This document shows positions 34,984-43,459 of a DNA stretch of 64,000 nucleotides, piece by piece. The position numbers and the translations under genes are program-made. Numbering within the stretch: the first letter of the stretch is position 1; the number at the start of each line of letters is the position of its first letter. The stretch is from Verrucomicrobiota bacterium (GTDB lineage: Bacteria; Verrucomicrobiota; Verrucomicrobiia; Chthoniobacterales; UBA10450). Location of the stretch: positions 1-64,000 of the forward strand of contig QHPU01000047.1 in assembly GCA_003219175.1 (NCBI GenBank), in the 5' to 3' direction. The notes below the pieces were generated by a model. It worked only from the letters and a program-made list of their open reading frames with translations, was not told the DNA's origin and did no database searches.

Positions 34984-35090
34984 AAGATTATGGCCCACGA
35001 AGCAGGCGGATAGAAACTGAATTGTCAGAGATACTTTCACCCTTCGAAATGAGCGGAGTCTTCTCTGTTATCATTCGTGTATTTTGTGGG

Positions 35091-35411
35091 CTAAAATTTT
35101 AAGGAATTGATGTCTTCCACGTGGGTGGTGCGGCGGGCGCGATAGAGGGCAACGATGATGGCGAGCCCGACTGCGACCTCGGCGGCGGCCACGGTAATGA
35201 TGAAGAAGACCAGCACCTGCGCGTTGTAACTGGGGAGACCGTCCTCGCCGAGGCGAAAACGGGAGAAGGCTACGAGCGAAAGATTGGCCGCATTGAGCAT
35301 CAGCTCGAGGGCCATGAAAATGATGATGACATTGCGCCGGAGCAACACACCGCTAAAACCGACGGCAAACAAAATTCCGCTAACGGTGAGATAGTCGCCG
35401 AGAGTAGTCAT
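35091..35411 (-). CDS. nuoK: NADH-quinone oxidoreductase subunit K
   Basis: A 106-residue subunit with three transmembrane helices. The conserved membrane glutamates needed for proton transfer are in [14 protein letters not shown] and [18 protein letters not shown]. Its start overlaps the end of nuoJ by 4 bp. Size and order are normal. Confidence 0.96.
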   Translation of the reverse strand: MTTLGDYLTVSGILFAVGFSGVLLRRNVIIIFMALELMLNAANLSLVAFSRFRLGEDGLPSYNAQVLVFFIITVAAAEVAVGLAIIVALYRARRTTHVEDINSLKF

Positions 35412-35911
35412 CGGAGTTGGCGTTTGCTCAAGACGATAACGCCGACTGTTGCGACGAGAATCAGGACGCCGATTACCTGAAAAGGCAAATTGTAGTGGCC
35501 GAACAAGAGCAATCCAACGTTGCGAACGTCATCGGTTTGTGGAGAAGCAAGCGGCGGAAAAGTTTGTTTCGCCATCTGAGTCCTGCTGATGACAGCAAGA
35601 ATCTGTACGAGAAGCGACACAGCGACGACAAAACCACCGGTGAAAGCAACCCAATTCATTGTCCGCCGTTCTTCGGCGCGCAAATCGAGCAGCATGATTA
35701 TAAAGAGAAACAAAACCATCACCGCACCGGCATAGACCAGGACCTGAATGATCCCGATAAAAAATGCGTCCAGCGACATAAACAAAGCGGCCAGGCCAAG
35801 GAAGCAAACGACAAGACTTAGCGCACTCGCAATGGGGTTGCGGTTGATGATGACGAGGGCGCCGAAGATGAGCATTACGCCGGCGAACAACCAGAAAAGA
35901 AAAGAAGGCAT
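35408..35911 (-). CDS. nuoJ: NADH-quinone oxidoreductase subunit J
   Basis: A 167-residue subunit with five hydrophobic helices. The ATG at 35911 gives [20 protein letters not shown], the expected first helix. [20 protein letters not shown] and [20 protein letters not shown] (the region of the conformational pi-bulge helix) are typical. Codons further upstream lie in the octamer repeat and are not used. Confidence 0.95.
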   Translation of the reverse strand: MPSFLFWLFAGVMLIFGALVIINRNPIASALSLVVCFLGLAALFMSLDAFFIGIIQVLVYAGAVMVLFLFIIMLLDLRAEERRTMNWVAFTGGFVVAVSLLVQILAVISRTQMAKQTFPPLASPQTDDVRNVGLLLFGHYNLPFQVIGVLILVATVGVIVLSKRQLR

Positions 35912-35916
35912 CTTTA

Positions 35917-36023
35917 AATGGAGTAATGGAGCGATGGAGTAATGGCGTGATGGAGGCAACGGAGCGCGCCTGCTACTGTCCCGTTATTCCAATACTCCTC
36001 CACCACTCCAACCCTCCAGTATC
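35917..36023. repeat. degenerate 8-bp tandem repeats between nuoI and nuoJ
   Basis: Five consecutive octamers related to AATGGAGT run from 35917 to 35956. Five octamers of the complementary type (ATACTCCT, CCACCACT and similar) run from 35984 to 36023, with a 27-bp non-repeat centre. On the operon's message the two arms could pair imperfectly to a large stem between the nuoI stop and the nuoJ start. Confidence 0.7.
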
Positions 36024-36026
36024 TCG

Positions 36027-36455
36027 TCATTTCTTCTCATTCCACTTTAGGACGACGCCGTGCATGACGCCGCCGATCTCAAGCAGCTTTTCTTTGTTGT
36101 GCACCATCTCGGCGCGCGTCAGCCCGGTAATCGCGTAATCTTTGCGCAGGAAAATGGCTTGTTCCGGGCAAACCTCCTCGCACATGCCGCAAAAAATGCA
36201 GCGAATCATGTCGATATCGAACTCGCGTGGATACTTTTCCACCTTGCTGAAACGATCTTTGGCCGAGATTTCGCCCGGTTCGATCTTGATTGCGCGCGGC
36301 GGACAAATGAATTCGCATAGTTGACAGGCCACGCAGCGAACACGACCCGACTCATCCTTCACTAGTGCAGGCGCACCGCGATAATGTTCAGGCAACTGCG
36401 GGTCCCATTTTTCCTCCGGGTATTCCATGGTCACTTTCGTCCGCCTGAAGACCAT
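36027..36455 (-). CDS. nuoI: NADH-quinone oxidoreductase subunit I
   Basis: A 142-residue two [4Fe-4S] ferredoxin subunit carrying clusters N6a and N6b. The cysteine motifs are CVACQLCEFICP and CIFCGMCEEVCP. The first ATG (36455) gives FRRTKVTMEYPEEKW. NuoI is usually somewhat longer at the N-terminus, and the frame stays open upstream, reading TLRHFQNMVFRR, which resembles family sequence. That region overlaps the end of nuoH, so the true start may be a non-ATG codon slightly upstream. The overlap with nuoH is at least 68 bp. Confidence 0.93.
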   Translation of the reverse strand: MVFRRTKVTMEYPEEKWDPQLPEHYRGAPALVKDESGRVRCVACQLCEFICPPRAIKIEPGEISAKDRFSKVEKYPREFDIDMIRCIFCGMCEEVCPEQAIFLRKDYAITGLTRAEMVHNKEKLLEIGGVMHGVVLKWNEKK

Positions 36456-37536
36456 GTTTTGGAAATGGCGGAGCGTGAAATGCCAGGATGGCGGCGACGC
36501 AAAAGATATTCACGAGGGCGATTTCAAAGAAGAAGACCCAGCCCAATCGCATCAACTGATCGTAGCGGAAGCGCGGGAGAGTAAAGCGGACCCAGATGAA
36601 AATGAAAAGCAGGACCACAATCTTGGCGAAGAAAACAAAGATGTTAATGAGACCAAAAATCCAGCCGTGAGAACCGTCGGGAATTCCTGGAAAATGCCAG
36701 CCACCGAGGAAAAGGGTGACGATAATGGCGGACCCGGTAATCATGGCGGCGTATTCGCCCAGGAAAAAGAGAGCGAACTTCATCGAGCTGTATTCGGTAT
36801 GGTAACCGCCAACTAATTCCGTTTCCGCTTCCGGTAGATCGAAGGGCAGGCGGTTTGTTTCGGCAAAGACCGCGATGGCAAAGACGGCAAACGAAATCCA
36901 CATCGGGATCGCCAGTAGCCAGGCAAGGGGATTTCGCCAGTCACCGGCAAACGGAACAATCATCCATCCATGATCGATCTGGTATTGTACAACTTCCGTT
37001 AGCCGCAGGTTGCCGATAAGGAGAAAGATCGGGATAACGGCCAAGCCTAACGACAGTTCGTACGAGATCATCTGCGAAGTTGAACGCACGCCGCCGAGAA
37101 AAGGATATTTCGAGTTCGAAGCCCAGCCACCAATGACGATTCCGTAAACGCCGAGCGACGCGATCGCAAAAACGAAGAGCACGCCAACATTGATATCGGC
37201 TATCACCATCGGCACGCCGAACAAAGTGCTGCCAAAAGGCACCACCGCGATGGTAGTGATGGCCGGCACCATCGCCAAACAGGGCGCCAGCCAGTAGTAG
37301 AATTTGTTTACGTGCGCCGGGGTGAAATCTTCCTTAAGGAGGAATTTCATGGCGTCGGCAATCGGTTGGAATAAGCCAGCCGGGCCGACCCGATTCGGTC
37401 CCAAGCGGTCCTGAATCAGAGCGCTGACCTTTCGCTCGGCATAAACGGCGTAGGAAACCATTGGTAGAATCACGACAAAAACGATGCCGACGATTTTCAG
37501 CAGGGTAGTGAAGATGAAGAAAGTTGTCGGATTCAT
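36388..37536 (-). CDS. nuoH: NADH-quinone oxidoreductase subunit H
   Basis: A 382-residue membrane subunit that forms the quinone chamber. The ATG at 37536 starts NPTTFFIFTTLLKIVGIVF. YAERKVSALIQDRLGPNRVG, NSKYPFLGGVRSTSQMISYE, FAIAVFAETNRLPFDLPEAE and ELVGGYHTEYSSMKFALFF are the family's quinone-site loops. The last roughly 24 residues (HGLQADESDHGIPGG) overlap nuoI in another frame and are not typical of NuoH, which suggests that the natural stop was lost and the gene extended into nuoI. Confidence 0.95.
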   Translation of the reverse strand: MNPTTFFIFTTLLKIVGIVFVVILPMVSYAVYAERKVSALIQDRLGPNRVGPAGLFQPIADAMKFLLKEDFTPAHVNKFYYWLAPCLAMVPAITTIAVVPFGSTLFGVPMVIADINVGVLFVFAIASLGVYGIVIGGWASNSKYPFLGGVRSTSQMISYELSLGLAVIPIFLLIGNLRLTEVVQYQIDHGWMIVPFAGDWRNPLAWLLAIPMWISFAVFAIAVFAETNRLPFDLPEAETELVGGYHTEYSSMKFALFFLGEYAAMITGSAIIVTLFLGGWHFPGIPDGSHGWIFGLINIFVFFAKIVVLLFIFIWVRFTLPRFRYDQLMRLGWVFFFEIALVNIFCVAAILAFHAPPFPKHGLQADESDHGIPGGKMGPAVA

Positions 37537-37543
37537 GCACTTT

Positions 37544-39268
37544 TCATTTGCGCGCGTGCAGCGGCGGCAGCTCAATAATTTCTTCGTCGACCGGTTCACC
37601 GGGAGGGACTGGAGTTGTTGAATCTTCAGGCATTACCATCACTTTCACCCCCAGATCGCCAATTCTACTCAAGCTCAAGCCGGCGAATTGCGGAATGGAC
37701 TCCGCCATTTGCCGAAAGACGTCTTCGACGGAACCAAGACCGTTATGGCCGGTCAATTCCTGGAGAAGGTCACGCAAGATTTCCCAATCCTGTCGGGCCT
37801 GACCCGGCGGTCGGACGGCGCAATTCAATCGCTGCAAGCGGCCCCGCCCATTGATCATGGAGCCGCGTTTTTCTGCATATGTGGCTGCCGGTAAGACGGC
37901 GGTAGCATAGGCCGTGCACGAACTGCGCAAGATGTTGATGACAACAAAAGAAGGCAATCTCTTGAGTTGCTCGATCGGTATTCCAAATTTGGTTGGGTCT
38001 TCGCCGAGCACGACGAGCGATTTAATGCGGCCTTCCGCGACACCGGAAGCGATGGTCTCGAGGTTCGCTCCGGGTTTACTCTGCAAGCCCAAAATCAGTT
38101 TTGCGCCATTGGTGTTAGGATTTCGATCCTGGCTCAGCAAAATATCATCCCCCTCGCCTTTCCTCGGAACGATATCGATGAGCGAAACGTTTAAATATTG
38201 CGCCAAACGCGTGGTCAACCAAAGTTCCTCGTTCGTCATCCGGCCCGAGGCAACGATGGCGATGTCCCAGCCGCTAAAATGCTGGAGCTGCAGAGCGGTA
38301 TGGGAAATAACCGTCTTCCAATCGGCGGGTTGCAATTTCTCGACGCTGAAGACCTCAGGCTCAAGCAATCGTTCGGGACTCGTTAGGTATTCGAAGTTGA
38401 GCCGACCGTAATCGCACATCCACGCCGAATTAACAGCGACGTTTTCGCGCGGGGTTTGTCGATAAACCACATCTTCGCGGGACCCGATGATGGTGTTGCA
38501 GCCGGTCGCGCAACTGGTGCAGATGCTTTTGGTTTCTTTCAGAAACCAGACTCGCATCTCGAATCGAAAATCCGAGGAAGTGAGCGCGCCCACCGGACAG
38601 ATATCGACGGTATTGAGCGAATAATTATTTTCGAGCGGCTTATCGGGGTGTGCCGTCAGGGTGGTATGCCCGCCCCGTTCGGTAAAACCAAGGACGTCGT
38701 CTTTCGCGATTTCCTGACAAAATCGAATGCAACGCGAGCACAAGATGCAGCGCTCGTCGTCGAGCGTAACGCGCGACCCAAGCCGCACCCGTTTTGGTTT
38801 TTTGACCTTGTTCTCGAGAAAACGCGAATCGGCACGCCCATATTCGACACTGAATTCCTGCAGGCGACATTCGCCGGCCTGATCGCAGATCGGGCAATCG
38901 AGCGGATGATTGATTAGGAGGAATTCCATGACACCGCGCCGGCATTCCTCGACTAGCGGCGAACTAGTGCGGACTCCCATTCCTTCGGCAACATCCTGCG
39001 CACAACAAATCTGGGGCCGCGGCATCCAATTGACTACCGGTTTGCCATCTGCACCCAACTCGAACTTCCGGTCCGGCCCCATGCGCGGCAGGCCCATTTC
39101 GATCAGACACATCCGGCAATTCCCAGGTGAGCTGAGTTTAGGGTGATAACAGTAGCGCGGAACGTAGGCTCCGACCTTTGCGCACGCCTCAATCACCCGA
39201 GTACCCCTGGGAAATTGATGCCAGACGCCGTCGATCTGGACGTTGATAAGCTGCGGCTTCTCAGCCAT
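37544..39268 (-). CDS. nuoG: NADH-quinone oxidoreductase subunit G
   Basis: A 574-residue peripheral-arm Fe-S subunit. It has the N-terminal [2Fe-2S] motif YCYHPKLSSPGNCRMC, the His/Cys cluster region HPLDCPICDQAGEC, the [4Fe-4S] CILCSRCIRFC plus CPVGALTS, and the molybdopterin-family CTSCATGCN (cluster N7 type). The C-terminal molybdopterin-like domain is short compared with NuoG proteins of 680-900 residues. The ATG at 39268 starts AEKPQLINVQIDGVWHQFP. It lies 7 bp upstream of nuoH. Confidence 0.94.
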   Translation of the reverse strand: MAEKPQLINVQIDGVWHQFPRGTRVIEACAKVGAYVPRYCYHPKLSSPGNCRMCLIEMGLPRMGPDRKFELGADGKPVVNWMPRPQICCAQDVAEGMGVRTSSPLVEECRRGVMEFLLINHPLDCPICDQAGECRLQEFSVEYGRADSRFLENKVKKPKRVRLGSRVTLDDERCILCSRCIRFCQEIAKDDVLGFTERGGHTTLTAHPDKPLENNYSLNTVDICPVGALTSSDFRFEMRVWFLKETKSICTSCATGCNTIIGSREDVVYRQTPRENVAVNSAWMCDYGRLNFEYLTSPERLLEPEVFSVEKLQPADWKTVISHTALQLQHFSGWDIAIVASGRMTNEELWLTTRLAQYLNVSLIDIVPRKGEGDDILLSQDRNPNTNGAKLILGLQSKPGANLETIASGVAEGRIKSLVVLGEDPTKFGIPIEQLKRLPSFVVINILRSSCTAYATAVLPAATYAEKRGSMINGRGRLQRLNCAVRPPGQARQDWEILRDLLQELTGHNGLGSVEDVFRQMAESIPQFAGLSLSRIGDLGVKVMVMPEDSTTPVPPGEPVDEEIIELPPLHARK

Positions 39269-39362
39269 TACACCTACTCCCATTCCTACTCCTGCTTATG
39301 ATCGAAGCAGGACGAGCATGATTATGAGCGGGAGCATAAGCATGAAAGAGAAGATTCATAAT

Positions 39363-41339
39363 TCAGACCACCCCCGAGGCGCCGGCTTTTTCCCAGCCCG
39401 GGTTATGCGCCAGCGGGACTATCGGAATTTTTTCCTCGGTGATCAGTTCCTCAGGCGTGTATTCCGGCGGCAATGGCGGTGGCGCGGATTTCGTTGCGCG
39501 GGCGGCAAAATCTTCCGGAAACTTCTCGACGAAGCTTTGAGTCGGCCAGGCACAGGCTTCTCCGAATGCGCAGATGGTGCGGCCGGCAATGTTATCTGCG
39601 ACCGTTTTTAACGTCGCCGGGTCCTGCATGACCCCGCCGCCGAGTAACATTCGATCGGTGATTTTTTTCATCCACAGCGCGCCTTCACGACAAGGGGTGC
39701 ATTGTCCACACGATTCGTGGGCATAAAACTCGTTAATGTTATTGAGTGCCCAGACCATATCGCGCGAATCGTCCAAAACGATGACACCGCCGGAGCCGGC
39801 CATTGATCCACAGGCGGCGAGGGAATCGAAATCCATCGGAATTTCATCGATGGAAATTTCGCGCTCAATTGTCGAGCCAGCCGGTTGCTTTTCCTTTATT
39901 TTGAAACGCTCGTCTACGCGCAGGACCCTGGCCGAGCTTCCGCCGGGAATAACGGCCCGAAGTTGTCGGCCAAACTTCATTCCACCAGCCATTTCGTAGA
40001 TTAGTTGGCCCATGGTTACTTTGCCCACCTCGATCTCGAAATAACCAGGCCGCACCACGTCGCCGCTGACACAAACAATTCGGGTCCCGGTATTGCCGGG
40101 ACGACCGAGCTTGGAATATTCCGCGCCCCCCATGGCGATGATATGCTTCACATGGCAGAGCGTCTCGACGTTGTTGACGATGGTCGGACACATGTACAGG
40201 CCCAGCACCGCTGGGAAATACGGCGGTTTTATCCTGGGATAGGCGCGTTTGCCTTCGAGCGATTCAATGAGCCCGGTTTCCTCGCCACAAATATAGGCCC
40301 CGGCGCCGCGATGAATGTACACTTCGACGTCAAACTTTGACCCGAGGATGTTCTCGCCGAGAAAGTTGTTCTCCCGCGCTTCTTCAATGGCGCGCTCGAG
40401 GATTTTCGCCCCCTCCGGGAACTCGCCCCGTATATATATATAGGCAGTATGGGCGCTGAGGGCATAACAGGAGATCAGGATACCTTCGAGTAACTGGTGT
40501 GGGTCCTGATGAATAATGTAGCGGTCCTTAAAGGTCCCCGGCTCTGATTCGTCGGCATTACAAATTAGGTACACCGGCTTCTTTTCGTCCGTTTTGATAA
40601 AGCTCCATTTCACCCCGGTGGGAAACCCGGCGCCCCCTCGCCCGCGTAAAGCCGAAGCCTTAACCTCGTTAAGAATATCGACGCGCGACATTGTCACGGC
40701 TTTTTTCAACTGCTTGTAGCCGCCGTCGCGGAGGTAACAATCGATGTCGATAGTCCAATCTTTGCGGCCAATGTTTTTGAAGACGAGCCTGCGCTCGAGA
40801 GGATGGGGAGAAGGTGGTTGAAAGGTGAGGGTTGAGGGTTGAGGGCGAAGAAGATCGGCGGTGAAATTCGGGTCGACATTTTCGTGCAAATCATCGTTGA
40901 CCATACAGACGGGAGCCGTGCCGCAGCTGGCCAGGCATTCCACAAATTCGATGCTGATGTTCCCATCCGGACTAACGAGAACTGGATTGTGAATTCCGTC
41001 ATGTTCCCGGACAATGCCCGCAATCTCGCAAAGGTTTTCCATCAGGCGGTAACCGCCCGCCATGGCGCAGCTCAGTGTCCGACAGACGCGAATATGTGTT
41101 TTGCCCGCGCCCTTTTGGCGCAACATCGGATAAAACGTCACCAGCTCGAGAATATTGATCGGTTGCAGCTCCAGCTTTTCCGCAATCCATTTCATGCCCT
41201 CATCAGTAATGAAGCCAAAGTGTTCCTGCCAGAGATGCAGCAGGGGCAAGGCAGCGCTGCGTTTATGCTCCGCCGGATATTGTGCAACAGCGGCGTTTAC
41301 CTGGCGCTTTAATTCAGCCGGAATTTTCGCCGCCGTCAT
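39363..41339 (-). CDS. nuoEF: NuoE-NuoF fusion (NADH dehydrogenase subunits E and F)
   Basis: A 658-residue fusion. Residues 1-164 are NuoE with the [2Fe-2S] cysteines C86, C91, C135 and C139. Residues 183-658 are NuoF with the NADH/FMN glycine loop GRGGAGFPTG (232-241), ICNADESEPGTFKDR and the N3 [4Fe-4S] ligands C544, C547, C550 (SCGQCTPCREG) and C590. The linker at 165-182 (QPSTLTFQPPSPHP) is encoded by a run of CAACCCTC-type repeats at about 40794-40847. The same sort of sequence occurs between genes at 18478-18515. E and F are adjacent on the peripheral arm, so a fusion is structurally plausible. It starts 10 bp after the second lipoprotein gene. Confidence 0.93.
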   Translation of the reverse strand: MTAAKIPAELKRQVNAAVAQYPAEHKRSAALPLLHLWQEHFGFITDEGMKWIAEKLELQPINILELVTFYPMLRQKGAGKTHIRVCRTLSCAMAGGYRLMENLCEIAGIVREHDGIHNPVLVSPDGNISIEFVECLASCGTAPVCMVNDDLHENVDPNFTADLLRPQPSTLTFQPPSPHPLERRLVFKNIGRKDWTIDIDCYLRDGGYKQLKKAVTMSRVDILNEVKASALRGRGGAGFPTGVKWSFIKTDEKKPVYLICNADESEPGTFKDRYIIHQDPHQLLEGILISCYALSAHTAYIYIRGEFPEGAKILERAIEEARENNFLGENILGSKFDVEVYIHRGAGAYICGEETGLIESLEGKRAYPRIKPPYFPAVLGLYMCPTIVNNVETLCHVKHIIAMGGAEYSKLGRPGNTGTRIVCVSGDVVRPGYFEIEVGKVTMGQLIYEMAGGMKFGRQLRAVIPGGSSARVLRVDERFKIKEKQPAGSTIEREISIDEIPMDFDSLAACGSMAGSGGVIVLDDSRDMVWALNNINEFYAHESCGQCTPCREGALWMKKITDRMLLGGGVMQDPATLKTVADNIAGRTICAFGEACAWPTQSFVEKFPEDFAARATKSAPPPLPPEYTPEELITEEKIPIVPLAHNPGWEKAGASGVV

Positions 41340-41349
41340 TTTCGGTCGC

Positions 41350-41634
41350 TTATTTGGGAGGCAGGGTGCTTGATTTTGCCGCCACCTTGTCGTCCTTAAA
41401 CAACACCGTCACTGTGCCGTTGGATTGGCGATAGACATAAGTGGTGCGCTTGAGCAGCATAAACTCCTTGGTTTCGACGCTCGTCGGCGGTCCAAGGATC
41501 GATTCCACCTGTTTTTTGCTCATACCTTCGGTAACCTGATCGACATTGGCCGGGGTAAGACGCTCGCCCGTGCAAGAGAGAAACAGTGTGCCAAGAGCAA
41601 GCCAGATGCATTGGAGACGACCAGCCTTCATCAT
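41350..41634 (-). CDS. small BamE/SmpA-like lipoprotein, second of a tandem pair
   Basis: A 94-residue predicted lipoprotein. The signal ends in the lipobox LFLSC. The mature part has LTPANVDQVTEGMSKKQVES followed by ILGPPTS, the SmpA/OmlA (BamE-type) or DUF3862-like helix-helix-sheet pattern, then RTTYVYRQSNGTVTVLFKDD. Clearly paralogous to the gene just upstream (41631-41915). Its start overlaps that gene's stop by 4 bp. Embedded between nuoD and nuoEF; a role with complex I is only suggested by position. Confidence 0.85.
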   Translation of the reverse strand: MMKAGRLQCIWLALGTLFLSCTGERLTPANVDQVTEGMSKKQVESILGPPTSVETKEFMLLKRTTYVYRQSNGTVTVLFKDDKVAAKSSTLPPK

Positions 41635-41915
41635 CTGCCAAGATTGGTATCCTTGCTGTCGACTTCGTCGTTCTTGAACGTAACTGCGGCAAACTTGTTC
41701 CCGTCCTCATAACGCCAGGTCGTCTTCTTAAAAATGATCATATCCTTGGTTTCCATCGATGTTGCAGGGCCCAGGATTTTTTCCACCTGCGCTTTGCTCA
41801 TGCCAGTCGTGATCTGGTTGTAATTATCGAACGTCAGTTTCGATCCGGTCAAAATATTCCGATTGCACGCTGCTAAAACCAGGATCGCGGCGAAAGCTAC
41901 TGAGATTATTTTCAT
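41631..41915 (-). CDS. small BamE/SmpA-like lipoprotein, first of a tandem pair
   Basis: A 94-residue predicted lipoprotein starting KIISVAFAAILVLAAC (lipobox LAAC). The mature domain has FDNYNQITTGMSKAQVEKIL followed by GPATSMETKDMIIFKKTTWRYEDG, matching its downstream paralogue position by position. The ATG overlaps the nuoD stop (ATGA at 41915-41912), so it is translationally coupled to nuoD and belongs to the operon. The function is unknown. BamE-like folds normally act in the outer membrane or periplasm, which is unexpected for a gene inside a complex I operon. Confidence 0.85.
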   Translation of the reverse strand: MKIISVAFAAILVLAACNRNILTGSKLTFDNYNQITTGMSKAQVEKILGPATSMETKDMIIFKKTTWRYEDGNKFAAVTFKNDEVDSKDTNLGR

Positions 41916-43180
41916 CGATCGCATTCTCCCATAACAAAATCCAAACTGCCTAAAATCGCCACCACATCGCTCATCATACAACCGGGCAGCAATTCCGGTA
42001 GAATGCTGAGATTAACGAACGAAGGCGCGCGAATTTTCAGCCGATGCGGAACGCCGCCGCCGCGGCTGTTGATATAAAAACCGAGTTCACCCTTCGGATT
42101 CTCCGCTGCAAAATAAATTTCGCCAGGTGGTGCCTTCAGGCCTTCGGTCACCACCATGAAGTGATGGATCAATTCTTCCATCTTTGTCATTACGCGCGCT
42201 TTCGGCGGCAGCATATTCTTCCAATCGGCGACATTGATCGGGCCGCTCGGCAGCTTGTCGATCACCTGCGACAAGATTTTTGCGCTTTGCCGCATTTCTT
42301 CAATCCGGACAAGATAGCGGTCGTAACAATCGCCTGTCGTTCCCGTGACTACTTCGAAGTCGTACTGGTCGTAATCGAGATAAGGATGTTTCCGTCGTAG
42401 ATCGTGTTCGATTCCGCTGCCGCGGAGGTTGGGCCCGGAAACAGCGTAGGCAAGGGCGCGATCGAGCGGAATCACACCGATATCGCGGGTACGATCGACA
42501 AAGATGCGATTGCGAGTAAGGAGGTTGTCGCATTCATCGAGCTTGGGGCCGAAGGTCTCGAGAAACTCTTTCAATTGCGGAATAAAATTCGTGGGCAAAT
42601 CGCGGATTTGTCCGCCCACGCGCGTATAACTGGTGGTGAAGCGTGCGCCGGTAAGCAGCTCACATAAGTCGTAAATTTTTTCGCGCTCTTGAAAGGTGTA
42701 AAGAAACACGGTCATGGCGCCGAGATCGAGCGCCATCGCGCCCAGGCCCATGAGGTGCGCGGAAATGCGGGCGAGCTCGCAGCAAATGACCCGAATCGCT
42801 TTCCCGCGCGGTGGAATTTCCCAGCCCATCAATTTTTCCACCGCCAGGGCGTAGGCGACGTTGTTCGCCAGTGGCGCAAGATAATCGAGACGGTCGGTGT
42901 AGGGGACAAACTGGTTGTATTGCATGTTCTCGGCGATTTTTTCGTCGCCGCGATGGAGGAAACCGACGTCGGGGGTGGCTTTGGTGATGATCTCGCCGTC
43001 GAGTTCGAGGACCAGTCGCAAGACTCCGTGGGTGGCGGGATGCGACGGCCCCATGTTGATTACCATCTTTTCGCCGATGTCGCCTGATTGTTCCACTTGC
43101 TGATTGCGAATCGCCGCATCCGCTGCGACCACGCGAGTCACCGGATCAGGATTTTCAATTTCGCGCGTGGTAAAAGCCAT
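41912..43180 (-). CDS. nuoD: NADH-quinone oxidoreductase subunit D
   Basis: A 422-residue quinone-site subunit of the peripheral arm. MGPSHPATHGVLRLVLELDG, TPDVGFLHRGDEKIAE, RLDYLAPLANNVAYALAVE, VRIEEMRQS and the C-terminal VAILGSLDFVMGECDR are diagnostic. It is a stand-alone NuoD: no NuoC domain is fused at its N-terminus. It is the first complex I gene in the minus-strand operon; nuoA, nuoB and nuoC, which usually precede it, are not present. A perfect inverted-repeat element begins about 90 bp upstream of its start. Confidence 0.96.
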   Translation of the reverse strand: MAFTTREIENPDPVTRVVAADAAIRNQQVEQSGDIGEKMVINMGPSHPATHGVLRLVLELDGEIITKATPDVGFLHRGDEKIAENMQYNQFVPYTDRLDYLAPLANNVAYALAVEKLMGWEIPPRGKAIRVICCELARISAHLMGLGAMALDLGAMTVFLYTFQEREKIYDLCELLTGARFTTSYTRVGGQIRDLPTNFIPQLKEFLETFGPKLDECDNLLTRNRIFVDRTRDIGVIPLDRALAYAVSGPNLRGSGIEHDLRRKHPYLDYDQYDFEVVTGTTGDCYDRYLVRIEEMRQSAKILSQVIDKLPSGPINVADWKNMLPPKARVMTKMEELIHHFMVVTEGLKAPPGEIYFAAENPKGELGFYINSRGGGVPHRLKIRAPSFVNLSILPELLPGCMMSDVVAILGSLDFVMGECDR

Positions 43181-43268
43181 GGCGTGGGTGTGCGGTTATG
43201 CTCGCGACTGAAATGGCCGGTGCAAGCCAAAAGGGGAGGAATTGTCCCTGCATGCGGCCGCATCGGAT

Positions 43269-43405
43269 GGGTAGCGCACGCGTCTCGCGTGTTGGCGATC
43301 GCGGACTTCTCCTTTGCGGCCATATGACTCGAAGGAAATGAAGCTCAAGGAAAGTGAGTTTCGGCGAGACGCCGAAACCAGACACGCGAGACGCGTGCGC
43401 TACCC
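43269..43405. repeat. 137-bp palindromic element with perfect 24-bp ends (family A)
   Basis: A perfect 24-bp inverted repeat (43269-43292 and 43382-43405, beginning GGGTAGCGCACGCGTCTCGC) encloses a spacer and a perfect internal palindrome at 43358-43378 (TTTCGGCGAGACGCCGAAA core). It is very close to the element at 62961-63113 and related to 46700-46823. It lies between the divergent nuoD and fabD and has no coding capacity, so it looks like a MITE- or REP-type mobile palindrome. Confidence 0.85.
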
Positions 43406-43459
43406 GCAGAAAATGAAATCTGCTCGCAAACCGGTAGCGAGCGCTTTAACTGGACGCAA

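Noticed and set aside
43269-43405. Palindromic arrays considered as CRISPR
   Set aside because: The repeats are dispersed single elements with inverted arms; there are no regularly spaced direct repeats with unique spacers and no cas genes.
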